This document shows positions 14,974 through 24,159 of a stretch of 26,543 bases of DNA, in pieces. The stretch's first letter is position 1. The number at the start of each line of letters is the position of its first letter. Under the pieces are notes generated by a model that was given only the letters and a program-made list of their open reading frames with translations, was not told the origin of the DNA and did not search any database. Position numbers and translations under genes: made by a program. Location: NCBI GenBank assembly GCA_964577195.1, contig CAZNYF010000015.1, forward strand, positions 1 through 26,543, in the 5' to 3' direction. The DNA is from HyVt-560 sp964577195 (GTDB taxonomy: Bacteria; Pseudomonadota; Gammaproteobacteria; UWMA-0217).

Positions 14974-17697
14974 TTAGAGTGTGAAGGTTAAAATACCATG
15001 TTTGTCAGTGTGATAGATGCCGTTAGCAGCTGGTATCAACAGGATCTTAACTTGATTCTTGCCCAGCTTGACAACATCATAGCGATTGTTTGGTTTTAAT
15101 CCAAATAGCTGGTGCGATGTCGTCTCAGTCGAGGGGTTATAGGTAAATGACAGAGAATCAACAGGGTTATTCTGAGCTGATTTTTTGTGAAATAATGCGA
15201 TTCTGTTGAGATCCTTATCGCCAATATGGACACCTTCTAACATGCTTTCGGTGATAGTAGTAATTTTTGGAAGCTGATTGTTGTCCTTATGTGTAGGCAA
15301 CAAAACGGTTAAAAAGTTATTCTGTAATTTATTGTCTCCAGGCTCGACTTCAATTCGCCATAGACCGTAGGGAACTTTATCATGATTAGTCGTTGTATCA
15401 GGCTTTCCAGGATATTCTCCCCAGTGCCAGTTATAATTTTTACCGAAAACCCAATTAGCTTTTTTACCCAACCCACCAACAACTCTGACATTGAGATTTT
15501 TAGGCAGCAATGGAAAAACTACTAATTTTCCCTCTCCATTAACTGCGGTGACTTGATTAGGACGCGTAAACAATTCCTCACCGTCAGAAATAATACGACC
15601 CGTTTGATTGATGGTTGGTTTATTTTGAACGTGAAATAGTAACTTTGTATTTTCACCGCTGAACTCGGGTTTTGTAACTGCTACTCGATCATAGATAACA
15701 ACATAGTCATCTGCTTTAGGTTGAAGAGGCCTTAAATAAAGGAACTCTCTTTGAAATAAATTAATTTTTGCAATATTATTTTTTAAATCTGTATCCGAGG
15801 ATTGATGATAGAGCACACTATTATAGGCCTTGGTGGCATCACCTAAAATATAAGAAAAACTATCCTCGTCCCGAAAAGCCAGAATATTTCCAGTTTCATA
15901 ATATTTTTTATTGCGCTCGTAGGCGGCCAGTGACTCTGGCGCGCGGGTAGCGGGTTTCATTGGTCTTTGGCCACCATCGTTTGATGATGTGTTTTGCCGA
16001 GTATTCCTGAAATCCTCATCTTTGTTGTAAACGATCAAAGTATTGTGAGCAATTGTACGAATATAGTAGTTAGTATCATGGTGTGATAAACCATGACCAC
16101 TATAGATACCACTATCCAGTGCTAGCGGTGCGTGTTTGTACAAAATAAAGGCATTTTGGTCCAGGTGTTGATGGTAGGTATAAAAATCTCCAGAGCGAAA
16201 GTTAATGTGAGTGACTTCTTCATCCAGGTCGGCTGCTCCGTCAGGCCAGCCACTACGTAGATATACATTTCCCAGAGAACGATCAAAATGGCTTTTTATA
16301 TTCGGTTCTGCTGAGGGGCCATCCGGTTCAAACCACAAAAATTCTGAGTGTTGAATAAAATTATCAGCTGCCGCAGTAAATGGTGCGGACAGATAGCTTC
16401 GAAGCTGCTGGCTGAGTGGCAACTCCGGAAATTCATCGACTAAAATCCAGGCAGCAATTTTCCAGTAACTATCCATGGTTCCGCGACCACGTTCATAATC
16501 ACCATTGGACGCATAGGGATGAAATTTATTTCCCCATTGATCATCCGACCCTGGCCAGTGCTGCAACAGTAAATTCCCGAATCTCTCACTAAACCATTCA
16601 CTGGATTTAAAAAGATCTTCGCCAGTCGCCATCTTCCAGGCATAAAGTACGCGCATTCGGCTATAATTCGAGATGGCATCATAAACGATTCCCTCTGGCC
16701 AGCCGCCCCCTTCTGCTATCAAATCTAAAAAGCCTTTTTCGATAGGCCAGCGCTGGTGACGAAAATAATTCAACCAGTCAGTGGCTCTATCATTGTCGCC
16801 AAATGTTGCTAGACCAATCAAGCCAAACGAAAAGGTGAATCTTGGCCAATAATTACCTAGCCCCGGAGTGTCTGGCCTTTGTCCGCGAAGGCCTGATGCT
16901 AATTTAATATAACGATCTCCCCACTGGTTGAAAGCTTGAACGTAAGTATTTTTTTGCGTCTGGGTCAGGTGTGGATAACACCAGTCATAGTAGGTGGCTA
17001 GTTCCCCGGCATTGTTACCGACGGATAGGTTCTTTTTCTGCAATTTTTTAAGCTCTTCACTCGCTTCTTTTTCTGCTTGAAAACAGTATTTGGAATCGCC
17101 CGTCAGCACACTCACGAGCGCTTTGGATAGCATGCCTCCCTGAGAAGAATTCGCTATTCTTTTTAGTTCTTTCCAGGCCGGAGTCTTCGCTCTGGCTTTT
17201 GCTTTCAGCGCCTCTATTTTTTCTGGATTAAGAAATATTCTGGGATGTTTTTTTGGTAGATTATAGAGTTTGATTGAAACAGGATGCCTTAATTTATGCC
17301 CGCTTTTTTTGGGAGTTACTCCCCACACACCAGCTTTGTCTGGTTGAAAGGTAATTGTGTCGCCAACCCCAACCACTTTGCCAACAGGTAGAGCGGATCC
17401 ATAGGCAGGAGTGGAAATAATCCATGAAACTGTAGAGTCACCGGTTGAGCGATAATTACTAAGAAGTTTATTAATATCTAATTCGATAGCACCACCGTCC
17501 CAGGAAGTGGTTTCTATATCGAACTCGAATTTTCTGATTCTGGGTGACGAAACGTCAGGGTCTGAACTGAGGATATGTTTGGCTGTGCGAACCACGTCTT
17601 TTAACATTTCAAGTGGTTCTTCAGCCATGCCTGTTGTGCTATAGCAGGTAACCGTAAAGATCAAAAACGCTCGAATGGTTGAATTCAATAAGTGCAT
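14974..17697 (-). CDS. Secreted heparinase II/III-family polysaccharide lyase
   Basis: Large 907-residue protein beginning with a signal peptide (hydrophobic stretch IRAFLIFTVTCYSTTGMAEE, cleavage probably after GMA). After a beta-rich N-terminal domain, PRIFLNPEKIEALKAKA opens the alpha/alpha-toroid domain typical of heparinase II/III and alginate lyases. A Tyr/His-rich region with YHQHLDQNAF (about 507-516) and AHNTLIVYN (about 549) marks the C-terminal heparinase-like beta-sandwich. These His and Tyr residues are candidate catalytic residues. It probably cleaves the uronate-containing polymer in the periplasm or outside the cell, for turnover, length control or release. It is the last gene of the region 3 minus-strand set, 298 bases after the GNAT gene, and may have its own promoter. 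Confidence 0.8.
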   Translation of the reverse strand: MHLLNSTIRAFLIFTVTCYSTTGMAEEPLEMLKDVVRTAKHILSSDPDVSSPRIRKFEFDIETTSWDGGAIELDINKLLSNYRSTGDSTVSWIISTPAYGSALPVGKVVGVGDTITFQPDKAGVWGVTPKKSGHKLRHPVSIKLYNLPKKHPRIFLNPEKIEALKAKARAKTPAWKELKRIANSSQGGMLSKALVSVLTGDSKYCFQAEKEASEELKKLQKKNLSVGNNAGELATYYDWCYPHLTQTQKNTYVQAFNQWGDRYIKLASGLRGQRPDTPGLGNYWPRFTFSFGLIGLATFGDNDRATDWLNYFRHQRWPIEKGFLDLIAEGGGWPEGIVYDAISNYSRMRVLYAWKMATGEDLFKSSEWFSERFGNLLLQHWPGSDDQWGNKFHPYASNGDYERGRGTMDSYWKIAAWILVDEFPELPLSQQLRSYLSAPFTAAADNFIQHSEFLWFEPDGPSAEPNIKSHFDRSLGNVYLRSGWPDGAADLDEEVTHINFRSGDFYTYHQHLDQNAFILYKHAPLALDSGIYSGHGLSHHDTNYYIRTIAHNTLIVYNKDEDFRNTRQNTSSNDGGQRPMKPATRAPESLAAYERNKKYYETGNILAFRDEDSFSYILGDATKAYNSVLYHQSSDTDLKNNIAKINLFQREFLYLRPLQPKADDYVVIYDRVAVTKPEFSGENTKLLFHVQNKPTINQTGRIISDGEELFTRPNQVTAVNGEGKLVVFPLLPKNLNVRVVGGLGKKANWVFGKNYNWHWGEYPGKPDTTTNHDKVPYGLWRIEVEPGDNKLQNNFLTVLLPTHKDNNQLPKITTITESMLEGVHIGDKDLNRIALFHKKSAQNNPVDSLSFTYNPSTETTSHQLFGLKPNNRYDVVKLGKNQVKILLIPAANGIYHTDKHGILTFTL

Positions 17698-17917
17698 GAC
17701 TTTTTGCTGTAAAGCTTAATGTTAGGAGTGGTATTTCGACTAATTCTGAACTAAGTAGTTCAACCTAAACGAAGAATACGAGTACTGAAAACGTTCTAGC
17801 CAAGTAAGCTGTAAAACTTGGAAAACGAGTTGAAATGCAGGGGAATGTGCAATCAGTCGAAGGCAGGAAATCGAACTCCCTATTCACTAAAAAGGTGATT
17901 GCGAGTTTTTGCATCAA

Positions 17918-17939
17918 GCTCGGAATGTGTGGGCCGAGC
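17918..17939. repeat. Hairpin downstream of GNAT gene
   Basis: GCTCGG (17918-17923) pairs perfectly with CCGAGC (17934-17939) around a 10-base loop. It lies about 57 bases beyond the stop of the minus-strand GNAT gene, but no clear T-run follows. It is a possible weak terminator or processing site. The rest of the 298-base gap shows nothing recognisable. Confidence 0.3.
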
Positions 17940-17995
17940 AGGGAAATGCGCGCTAGTGTCAGCTGCTCTTAAGGTGACGTGGAATCAGTATGGAT

Positions 17996-19198
17996 TTAGG
18001 GTGATTGCTTTTTATTGAATGATAATTGGCTACGTTTGTTTTTGATGAGTTTTCGTACCGCTTTATCAATATTCAGATAAATTAACCCCTGGTGTATTTT
18101 TTCATAGAACCGGCGCAATGAAACCTGAGTTTCTACCAGGAGCCAGGATATCCCCGGGCGTTTGACGATATAGCTCTCATTGGCCAAGTGGCTGGTATTG
18201 GAAAAAATACGCTTGTAGGTATTGTCTCCGTAGCCGAAATCCATCATTTTTGGCGTTTCATGTTCATACATATCCTGGATTATCAGAAATATCATTACGG
18301 AACCTGGCCCCTGTCTTTTAAACCGGTTGTCATAGCCAAGGTCTTCAAGAAAGCAGTTATTTCTATAGACAAAGTTGGCAAAGTAAGCAATTGGCTCGCC
18401 TTTTCCGATGAGCAAATATGAGCGCAGCCAGCCTTTTGCTGCAAGCTGTTCGATGTATGAAATGTCTGTTTCTGAAAATGCCGGAGATGTGCCTAAAACA
18501 CCCTTTTTCCATGAGTTGTCATAGATATGTTGGGTGGCGCGGATGAAGTCCTTTACCTGCTCCGGCTCAGTAATTCTTTTCAATTCCATATCATCTTCAA
18601 AGTGCTTCTTCATCTGGCGAGCGCGTCTTCTCTGCTCAGAACGCTTTTTCCCACTATAGGTCGCCATCAACGCATCGTAGCTTTCGGGCATGATGAGTTG
18701 GCGGACGGTTTCTGATGCCGTATTGACTGGTTTTACAACGTAAGGGGATAGCGACTTGGAGTTTGTTCGTAAAGCGCTTTTATCTGCCAGCTCATCTACG
18801 ATTAATAAATCGAACCGGCCTTTTTCCTGAAGTAGCGATTGGGTTAAGAACTTTAAGCATTCTGCTTGATTTGCCTGCGCTGCAAAGACGATACCACTAC
18901 CGAGCACTTTGTGACGGCGTAATTTGAATGATGCTAGTTTGAGCAAGCCAAGTTCTAGTTTAAAAGGCCTGCGTTCGGGTAGAAGTGGTGCAACAGCAAC
19001 GATTTTATCTGCTTTTCTAGCGACAATGACTAATAGTCCATTCGAGCGCTTTCGATGCTGCTTTTCTATCAGAATTTTCTCTAGGTCTTGATAGAAGTGT
19101 GGTGTGGATGCGGTATTAAGAAAATCGTTCCACTGAGGGATAAAGCTGCGCAGTTGTTCGCTGGTTTCTAGAATTTCTGAAGAGTAAAGCGTAGTCAT
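17996..19198 (-). CDS. GNAT acyltransferase of the FemAB/BioF2-like group
   Basis: About 400 residues. The layout (an N-terminal half with LLVIVARKADKIVAVAPLLPE, then a basic SGKKRSEQRRRARQMKK linker near residues 208-224, then the acyl-CoA-binding-like half with LLIGKGEPIAYFANFVYRN and a DFGYGDNTYKRIF segment) matches the double-GNAT acetyltransferases (Acetyltransf_6, CelD/BcsL-like) that occur in cellulose and exopolysaccharide clusters. No signal peptide or membrane helix is apparent, so it is likely cytoplasmic. It probably acylates an amino sugar or lipid-linked precursor. It follows the propeller gene by 133 bases. Start ATG at 19198 has no strong ribosome-binding site. Confidence 0.78.
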   Translation of the reverse strand: MTTLYSSEILETSEQLRSFIPQWNDFLNTASTPHFYQDLEKILIEKQHRKRSNGLLVIVARKADKIVAVAPLLPERRPFKLELGLLKLASFKLRRHKVLGSGIVFAAQANQAECLKFLTQSLLQEKGRFDLLIVDELADKSALRTNSKSLSPYVVKPVNTASETVRQLIMPESYDALMATYSGKKRSEQRRRARQMKKHFEDDMELKRITEPEQVKDFIRATQHIYDNSWKKGVLGTSPAFSETDISYIEQLAAKGWLRSYLLIGKGEPIAYFANFVYRNNCFLEDLGYDNRFKRQGPGSVMIFLIIQDMYEHETPKMMDFGYGDNTYKRIFSNTSHLANESYIVKRPGISWLLVETQVSLRRFYEKIHQGLIYLNIDKAVRKLIKNKRSQLSFNKKQSP

Positions 19199-19331
19199 GA
19201 ATAAAGTAGGGTGGTTTTAGTCAAAGGAGGATGGCATTTCTATAGAGCTAAGACATATAGTTTGGTTTATGGTTCAGGTGTCACTTGTTGTTCTACTTGT
19301 GGAAAAGATGACTGGTTTATCTGTACGAGAT

Positions 19332-20333
19332 TTACAGTATCGAAAAGACCGCGTTAACGTCGTAGTCCTCCAAGTTTAATTTCCACTCGATTTTCATTTC
19401 TTGTGTATTTAGCAAGCAAATCATTGTTGGGTGACAGCCAGGCCAGTTCTTAGGCCGAATTTTACCGTTGAGCCACTGCATTCCTTGGTGAAATTTGCTC
19501 GGTCTAATTCGTGTGAAGCCGACTAGAAAGTAGTCGTCGCTGATATAGTAGAAGGCGCGGCACCAACCGAAATACTTTTTCGATTCATTTTGTGAATTAA
19601 GGTCGTAACGTTCGACCACCTGCTTTGTCTTCATGTCGACTTTAGTGATATGAGCTTCGACGTGTGTGAAATAGGCATAGTCTCCTACCAGGAACCCATC
19701 GTGTGTTTCACTTTCTCCAAGTGCAATGCTTTCACCGGTTTGTACGCAATAGGTGTCTTTTTGCTTCATTCGAGTAACCCAAAATTGCCCTTTGTATTCA
19801 AAGCAGAAATTTGGATGGCTGGTATGTGGTTTGGTTGTCAGGACTTTACGATAGTCTGTTTGCGGATTAAACTTTTCCCAAATCGGTGTGTCTGTGCAGC
19901 TCCATTCGTTTAATAACTTCCCCTGCTTTGAAAATTCAAATAGGGCATCTAACCCAGTTGATGTGACAATCAGAGTGTTTTGACTGGATACCACGACATG
20001 GTGAACATCGTTAAACACCGGGTGAGAGATTCTTGAAATAGTTTGATAGGTTTTTGGGTCGAATTGTAGTACTTCTGTTTGAGTTGGAATCCACAACTCT
20101 CCATCGTTCATTGACCCGGACTTAAATATAATGGAGGCATCTTTTTCTGCCATACATTCATTGGGAGATAAGTAATCAATGCCGGTCGATATCTCCAGTT
20201 CTCCATTATCGTTTATCATTTCAATTGAAATGGCTCGGTCATAGCCAGACCACTCATCTATATTGTGGTCGAACGTCCGTTGCCTTCCTCCGGTAATAAC
20301 CAGCTTGGGAGGCAGTTTGGGGTGCGCTTTCAA
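19332..20333 (-). CDS. Uncharacterised beta-propeller protein
   Basis: Protein of 333 residues, family not recognised. It is built from repeated strand-turn-strand units such as GELWIPTQTEVLQFDPKTY, DVHHVVVSSQNTLIVTSTGLD, GQFWVTRMKQKDTY and GDYAYFTHVEAHITKVDMKT, which look like propeller blades of the aryl-sulfotransferase/NHL type. The start is a TTG at 20333 with a good GGGAGGG site eight bases upstream, which is unusual. Codons just upstream (RNPGDHYWEGSSL) stay open to a TAA with no other start, and the ATG at 20401 is in another frame, so a lost frame is possible. It has no signal peptide. A role in binding or modifying the polysaccharide is a guess from its place between GT4 and GNAT genes. 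Confidence 0.6.
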   Translation of the reverse strand: MKAHPKLPPKLVITGGRQRTFDHNIDEWSGYDRAISIEMINDNGELEISTGIDYLSPNECMAEKDASIIFKSGSMNDGELWIPTQTEVLQFDPKTYQTISRISHPVFNDVHHVVVSSQNTLIVTSTGLDALFEFSKQGKLLNEWSCTDTPIWEKFNPQTDYRKVLTTKPHTSHPNFCFEYKGQFWVTRMKQKDTYCVQTGESIALGESETHDGFLVGDYAYFTHVEAHITKVDMKTKQVVERYDLNSQNESKKYFGWCRAFYYISDDYFLVGFTRIRPSKFHQGMQWLNGKIRPKNWPGCHPTMICLLNTQEMKIEWKLNLEDYDVNAVFSIL

Positions 20334-20464
20334 AGAGCTACCCTCCCAATAATGGTCACCAGGATTACGGTAGATGACTGATTAGAAGCTGGTTTTTTCA
20401 TTGTGAGTCTTATTATTATTAGCTAGAGGGTTGTCGGTTTGATGCTTTTAAACACGCGCTATCT

Positions 20465-21688
20465 TTATGTGGGGGAATGCTGTTTGCTTACTCGACTTGT
20501 AGATTGTTTTGCTGCTAAACCGAGTAGGTGGCAGGTTTCCTCTGCTACGTTGCGCCATGAGCGGTTACTGACTCGATCACGTAAACGTTGAGGGTCCCAA
20601 GTTCTATCTAGGGCCTCTTTTAGCGCAGTTGCCATTTTAGCTGGGTTCTCGGGTGGAACGAGAATCCCTAATTCAGGGGAGTTGATTATCTCCGGGATAC
20701 CACCGACATTAGTACTAACGATTGGAATGCCACAGGAGAGAGCCTCCATTAGAACATTTGGCCAGCCTTCGGTTCGGCTGCCTAAAGCAAAGACATCGGC
20801 GGCATTTAACCACAGTGGAATCTCATGATTTGGAATGCTGCCGTAAAATGTAACTCGATCTTTAACACCCAGAGTCTCACATAGAGTTTCTAGTGTAGCC
20901 CTTTCAGCACCATCACCAATGAGGGCTAAAGTGATTGAGTGATCGGCCAGTTTTGCAATAGCGTTGATCAGCACATCGACCCCTTTCTCATAGCTTAGGC
21001 GGCTGACGTTCACGATGATTTTATCGGTGGTATTTAAGCCCAACTGCTTGCGTGCCAGCGATTGACTGATGGGTTTAAATTTTTGGGTTTCTACCCCGTT
21101 GGGTATCACTATTACATTTTCTGCCGGAACGCCCAGTTTTACAATTTCTGTTTTTAAGGCTTCACTAACAGCGAGGATGTAATTTGCTCGCTTTAACGTC
21201 CACGCGATCAGCTTTCTGTGGATCGGTAGCTTTGTCAGGCGATTGATGTCACTGCCCCGGCAGGCGATGACGATGGGTATTGAATGTGTCTTGGCGAGTA
21301 GTAGGTTGGTTAGCCCATCCGGATACGCCCATATCCCTAAGATTGCATCGGGTTTGTTGGTTTTAAATATTTTTCGATAGTGCGGGAACAACGACCCAAA
21401 CCAAAAGAACGCGTGTAAGGAACGAAATATTTTAGGTATTACAAAATATCTTGGATGCGAAATATCCAGGCCATCAAGACGGTCTTTTTTGGGTAAGGAT
21501 CGATAAGCACCATAGCCTTCAGGGGCCAGGAAGGGCGGCACGTAGGGCACGGGAACAGTGACGTTTAACTGACATTGATCCTGCATTTCATCCGCGAGCT
21601 TCTTCTCAAAAACACATCGGGTAATATCAGCTCTATTTGGAAAAATCGTCGTAGATATCAGAATTTTGAGTTTTTGAGGTTCTCTCAT
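20465..21688 (-). CDS. Glycosyltransferase family 4 (GT-B), second copy
   Basis: Retaining glycosyltransferase of 407 residues. The N-terminal half has an acceptor loop (STTIFPNRADITRCVFEKKL). The donor-binding half has NGVETQKF, VNVSRLSYEKGVDVL with its Arg230 and Lys235, and the EX7E motif in TEGWPNVLMEALSCG (Glu307 and Glu315). It is distinct from the GT4 enzyme at 469-1587 in sequence. It is the first gene of the minus-strand set that includes the propeller, GNAT and lyase genes; the stop-to-start distance to the next gene is 131 bases. The donor sugar is unknown. Its start ATG at 21688 has no strong ribosome-binding site. Confidence 0.9.
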   Translation of the reverse strand: MREPQKLKILISTTIFPNRADITRCVFEKKLADEMQDQCQLNVTVPVPYVPPFLAPEGYGAYRSLPKKDRLDGLDISHPRYFVIPKIFRSLHAFFWFGSLFPHYRKIFKTNKPDAILGIWAYPDGLTNLLLAKTHSIPIVIACRGSDINRLTKLPIHRKLIAWTLKRANYILAVSEALKTEIVKLGVPAENVIVIPNGVETQKFKPISQSLARKQLGLNTTDKIIVNVSRLSYEKGVDVLINAIAKLADHSITLALIGDGAERATLETLCETLGVKDRVTFYGSIPNHEIPLWLNAADVFALGSRTEGWPNVLMEALSCGIPIVSTNVGGIPEIINSPELGILVPPENPAKMATALKEALDRTWDPQRLRDRVSNRSWRNVAEETCHLLGLAAKQSTSRVSKQHSPT

Positions 21689-22077
21689 AATAGTAAGGTT
21701 ATCTATAAAGTTGATATAAGCGGAACTGATTCTGCCTGATTAGAGGGGCTTGGAAATGAAAAGTTCCAGTGTATTAACCAGGTGTTTTTGCTCCGCATAT
21801 TTTAAGCTGAGAAATTTTCCCAATATTAAGGTGCGGCCCGAGAAGCTGACTTGCCGGTTTAGGGGTAAATGTGGAGTAATATTTACAGTTACATTTCTCT
21901 GGTTATGTGATCAGCATCAGAGTAACAGCTTGAGGCCACAACTCTTGGAATGATGGTTTGTCCTATGGATATATTTAGAGAATCTGTAGCATCACTACTT
22001 CTGGATTAAGGTTCTCAACGTGAGGCTCTATCGGGATATGCCTTCTAGGCGCTCGAATAATAATAAATAACTCTTAA
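21689..22077. other. Divergent intergenic region upstream of the second flippase
   Basis: About 390 bases between the GT4 gene (minus) and the second flippase (plus). GTAAAT (21865-21870) pairs with ATTTAC (21881-21886). A CRP-like half-matched site TGTGA-N6-TCAGA lies at 21906-21921 (consensus TGTGA-N6-TCACA). No reliable promoter or small gene was found; a 67-codon open frame at 21750-21953 is not recognisable. Confidence 0.4.
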
Positions 22078-23352
22078 ATGAGTGTGGATTTTTTGGGAAT
22101 GTCAATAAAAAGCCGAGTCTTTAGTTACACACTGTATTCGGGTGTCTCTATTTATGTGGAGTCCTTCATTGGGCTGTTTATATCAATACTTATTTCAAGA
22201 GCACTGGGCGCAGAGGATCTAGGCGTCTATAGCTTAATGATATGGTTTTCTTCGCTTGGAATAACGTTGGCAAATGGTGGATTAAATACAGCAGCAATAA
22301 AGTTCCTCGCAGAAACAAAAAGCTGCGCAAAGACGCCATCAGCGCGTAGTGTTTTTAGTTACATATTTCGCTTGCAAATGTTTTTTTTACCNNNNNNNNN
22401 NNNNNNNNNNNNNNNNNNNNNNNNNNNNNNNNNNNNNNNNNNNNNNNNNNNNNNNNNNNNNNNNNNNNNNNNNNNNNNNNNNNNNNNNNNNAACGCGTTT
22501 TTGTTTTTTATACTAGATTATGGTATCGAAATATTATTTCTTAGCTGGCTCTCTGATTCTTCAGATGTAGGTTACTACACTGTGGGGTTCAGATTGGCAG
22601 AAAGTGTAATCACTATGGTCCCCGGCGTTTTTAGTTTTATCTTGCTACCCATTATGGCGAGGTCTATTGGTGAAGGCATTGAGGTATTAACCCATCGTTT
22701 TAGGGAGTCTGGTAGATTTCTGGTGATTATAGCTTCGCCTTTTATAGCCTTTGGCGTTGTGTTTGCAGATTTAATTATTGTTACGCTATATGGTCAGGAA
22801 ATGCTGCCGGCAGCAATGCCGTTGCGCGTTTTGTTGTTTTGTTCGAGCTTTACAATGTTGAATGCATTGGCGCTTAGTGTCTTGTTGAGTATGGATAGGC
22901 AAGTCTTTATATTTAAAATTCTTTTTGTCGCAGCAATTTTGAATATTGTGCTGGATATAGTGTTAATACACTATTTCTCACTGGCAGGTGCAGTAGCTGC
23001 CAGTGTCATTACCCAGATAAGTTTTACATTAGCCTGCCAGGCATTGGTCTCCAGAATTTTAAATACGCGACTGCCCTATTTTGAATACATTAAAATATTT
23101 TCTATTTCCTATGCGCTTCTGATTCCCTTGTTTGTTGTTTATTCTTGGGTTTTGAATATATGGTTAGTTTTGCTCGGTGGTTTTGTTTTTGTGCTGCTGT
23201 ATTTTTTCCTGGTTATGTATTGGTTTAAACTCTCAAGAGAAGAGGTTTCAATTATTCATTCATACGCAGAAAGAACTCCGGTACTAAAATCAATTTTCAG
23301 TAATAAATTGTATTTGTGGATTGACTCCCGTTATGCAGTGAAACATGAGTAG
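22078..23352 (+). CDS. Second Wzx-type flippase, interrupted by an assembly gap
   Basis: Paralog of the flippase at 4432-5952: the N terminus (GVSIYVESFIGLFISILISR, LGAEDLGVYSLMIWF) and the segment after the gap (LSDSSDVGYYTVGFRL) align closely with the first copy. The 100-N run at 22392-22491 removes the middle; by alignment about 133 residues (about 400 bases) are missing, so the apparent 424-residue length is an artefact and the real protein is likely near 520. Both the placeholder and the expected gap keep the frame. Start choice is uncertain between 22078 and an ATG at 22099; neither has a clear ribosome-binding site. It should export a second lipid-linked repeat unit or serve as an alternative to the first flippase. 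Confidence 0.85.
   Translation: MSVDFLGMSIKSRVFSYTLYSGVSIYVESFIGLFISILISRALGAEDLGVYSLMIWFSSLGITLANGGLNTAAIKFLAETKSCAKTPSARSVFSYIFRLQMFFLXXXXXXXXXXXXXXXXXXXXXXXXXXXXXXXXXXNAFLFFILDYGIEILFLSWLSDSSDVGYYTVGFRLAESVITMVPGVFSFILLPIMARSIGEGIEVLTHRFRESGRFLVIIASPFIAFGVVFADLIIVTLYGQEMLPAAMPLRVLLFCSSFTMLNALALSVLLSMDRQVFIFKILFVAAILNIVLDIVLIHYFSLAGAVAASVITQISFTLACQALVSRILNTRLPYFEYIKIFSISYALLIPLFVVYSWVLNIWLVLLGGFVFVLLYFFLVMYWFKLSREEVSIIHSYAERTPVLKSIFSNKLYLWIDSRYAVKHE
22392..22491. other. Assembly gap inside flippase (100 N placeholder)
   Basis: Run of 100 N within the second flippase. Comparison with the paralog suggests that the true missing length is about 400 bases. The assembly probably broke here because of the duplicated flippase sequence, which is inference. 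Confidence 0.95.
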
Positions 23353-23389
23353 TTTCGTTCGCCGTTAACTTGATGTAATCAAAGGCTTG

Positions 23390-23935
23390 TTATTTACAAG
23401 ACCTCGAATTCAAGTCACGTGTTTTTTTGGTAACTCTAGGTCTGCCAGATGAAGCGATGATGATGGCTCTGGCATGTTCAGGAGTAGCTTCAAGTGTTTT
23501 GTCGCAGAGTAGCAGCGTGCCCGCCTGGAGGCTGCCGCTGGTTCGTCGGGATAAACCTCTTCCGTTATAAGAGATATAGTCCTTAACCGGTCGATTCCCA
23601 TGTAGCGTCAAGCCTCCGTTAAGTGGCTGGCGCTGTTGCAGTAATCGTTCACCAGTATCCAGTTTTGCATTGTTATTGGAGTCTTCAAAAACAATCCAAC
23701 CTTGACCCCAATCATCACCTGACTTCCTGAGTGCAATGCGCTTATTTTCCAGAATAGCAGTACTGCGAGCCATGTAGAGATCATGAACAATCCTATTGGC
23801 GGTTACCGTCAGACGGTTGTTGTTGAGCAATGATTCGCCGGATGTGATTGCAAGGTGAAGGCTGGAGAAACCAACTGCCATGGATATTACCAGCTCGATA
23901 ATGGTAAACCCCTGATACTTTCTTCTATGAATCAT
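23390..23935 (-). CDS. fimT: FimT-like minor pilin with GRxR DNA-binding motif
   Basis: GspH/FimT-family type IV pilin of 181 residues. A basic leader (MIHRRKYQG) ends at the PilD cleavage site G9/F10, followed by TIIEL with the conserved Glu at mature position 5 and a hydrophobic helix. The middle has the family pattern LLNNNRLTVTANRIVHDLYMARS and GWIVFEDSNNN. The C-terminal region contains GRPR at residues 164-167, matching the GRxR motif reported to bind DNA in FimT of natural-transformation systems. It is divergent from, and 224 bases away from, the second GspH-family pilin gene, whereas fimT and fimU lie in tandem in Pseudomonas aeruginosa. Role: minor pilin, possibly in DNA uptake. Confidence 0.82.
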   Translation of the reverse strand: MIHRRKYQGFTIIELVISMAVGFSSLHLAITSGESLLNNNRLTVTANRIVHDLYMARSTAILENKRIALRKSGDDWGQGWIVFEDSNNNAKLDTGERLLQQRQPLNGGLTLHGNRPVKDYISYNGRGLSRRTSGSLQAGTLLLCDKTLEATPEHARAIIIASSGRPRVTKKTRDLNSRSCK

Positions 23936-24159
23936 CGCGACACATCCTTGTGTTAACTGAGTTCCAGCATAAATTGCAGCTCGAAGGAGTCATCTAAATT
24001 TCTATCGAAATGCGGGGTTGTCACTGAACTTATCGACCAAAGATGACGATTTCAGGATCAGCTGCAAAATTTAGCCCTCAATGACAACCAAAATTTGAGC
24101 GAATTCACAGTCTTTGAGTTAAAATCAGACTCTTATGGATAGGAATAAGGTCGTGTACG

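Noticed and set aside
21906..21921. CRP-like site TGTGA-N6-TCAGA upstream of the second flippase
   Set aside because: One half matches but the other differs from TCACA, and no promoter with proper spacing was found; listed only as a weak note in the intergenic feature.
21750..21953. 67-codon plus-strand open frame between GT4 and the flippase
   Set aside because: No recognisable motif, no good ribosome-binding site and biased composition; judged a chance frame.
23386..23400. CTTGT/ACAAG hairpin between flippase and fimT as a bidirectional terminator
   Set aside because: Only five base pairs, no T-run, and it overlaps the fimT stop codon; too weak to call.
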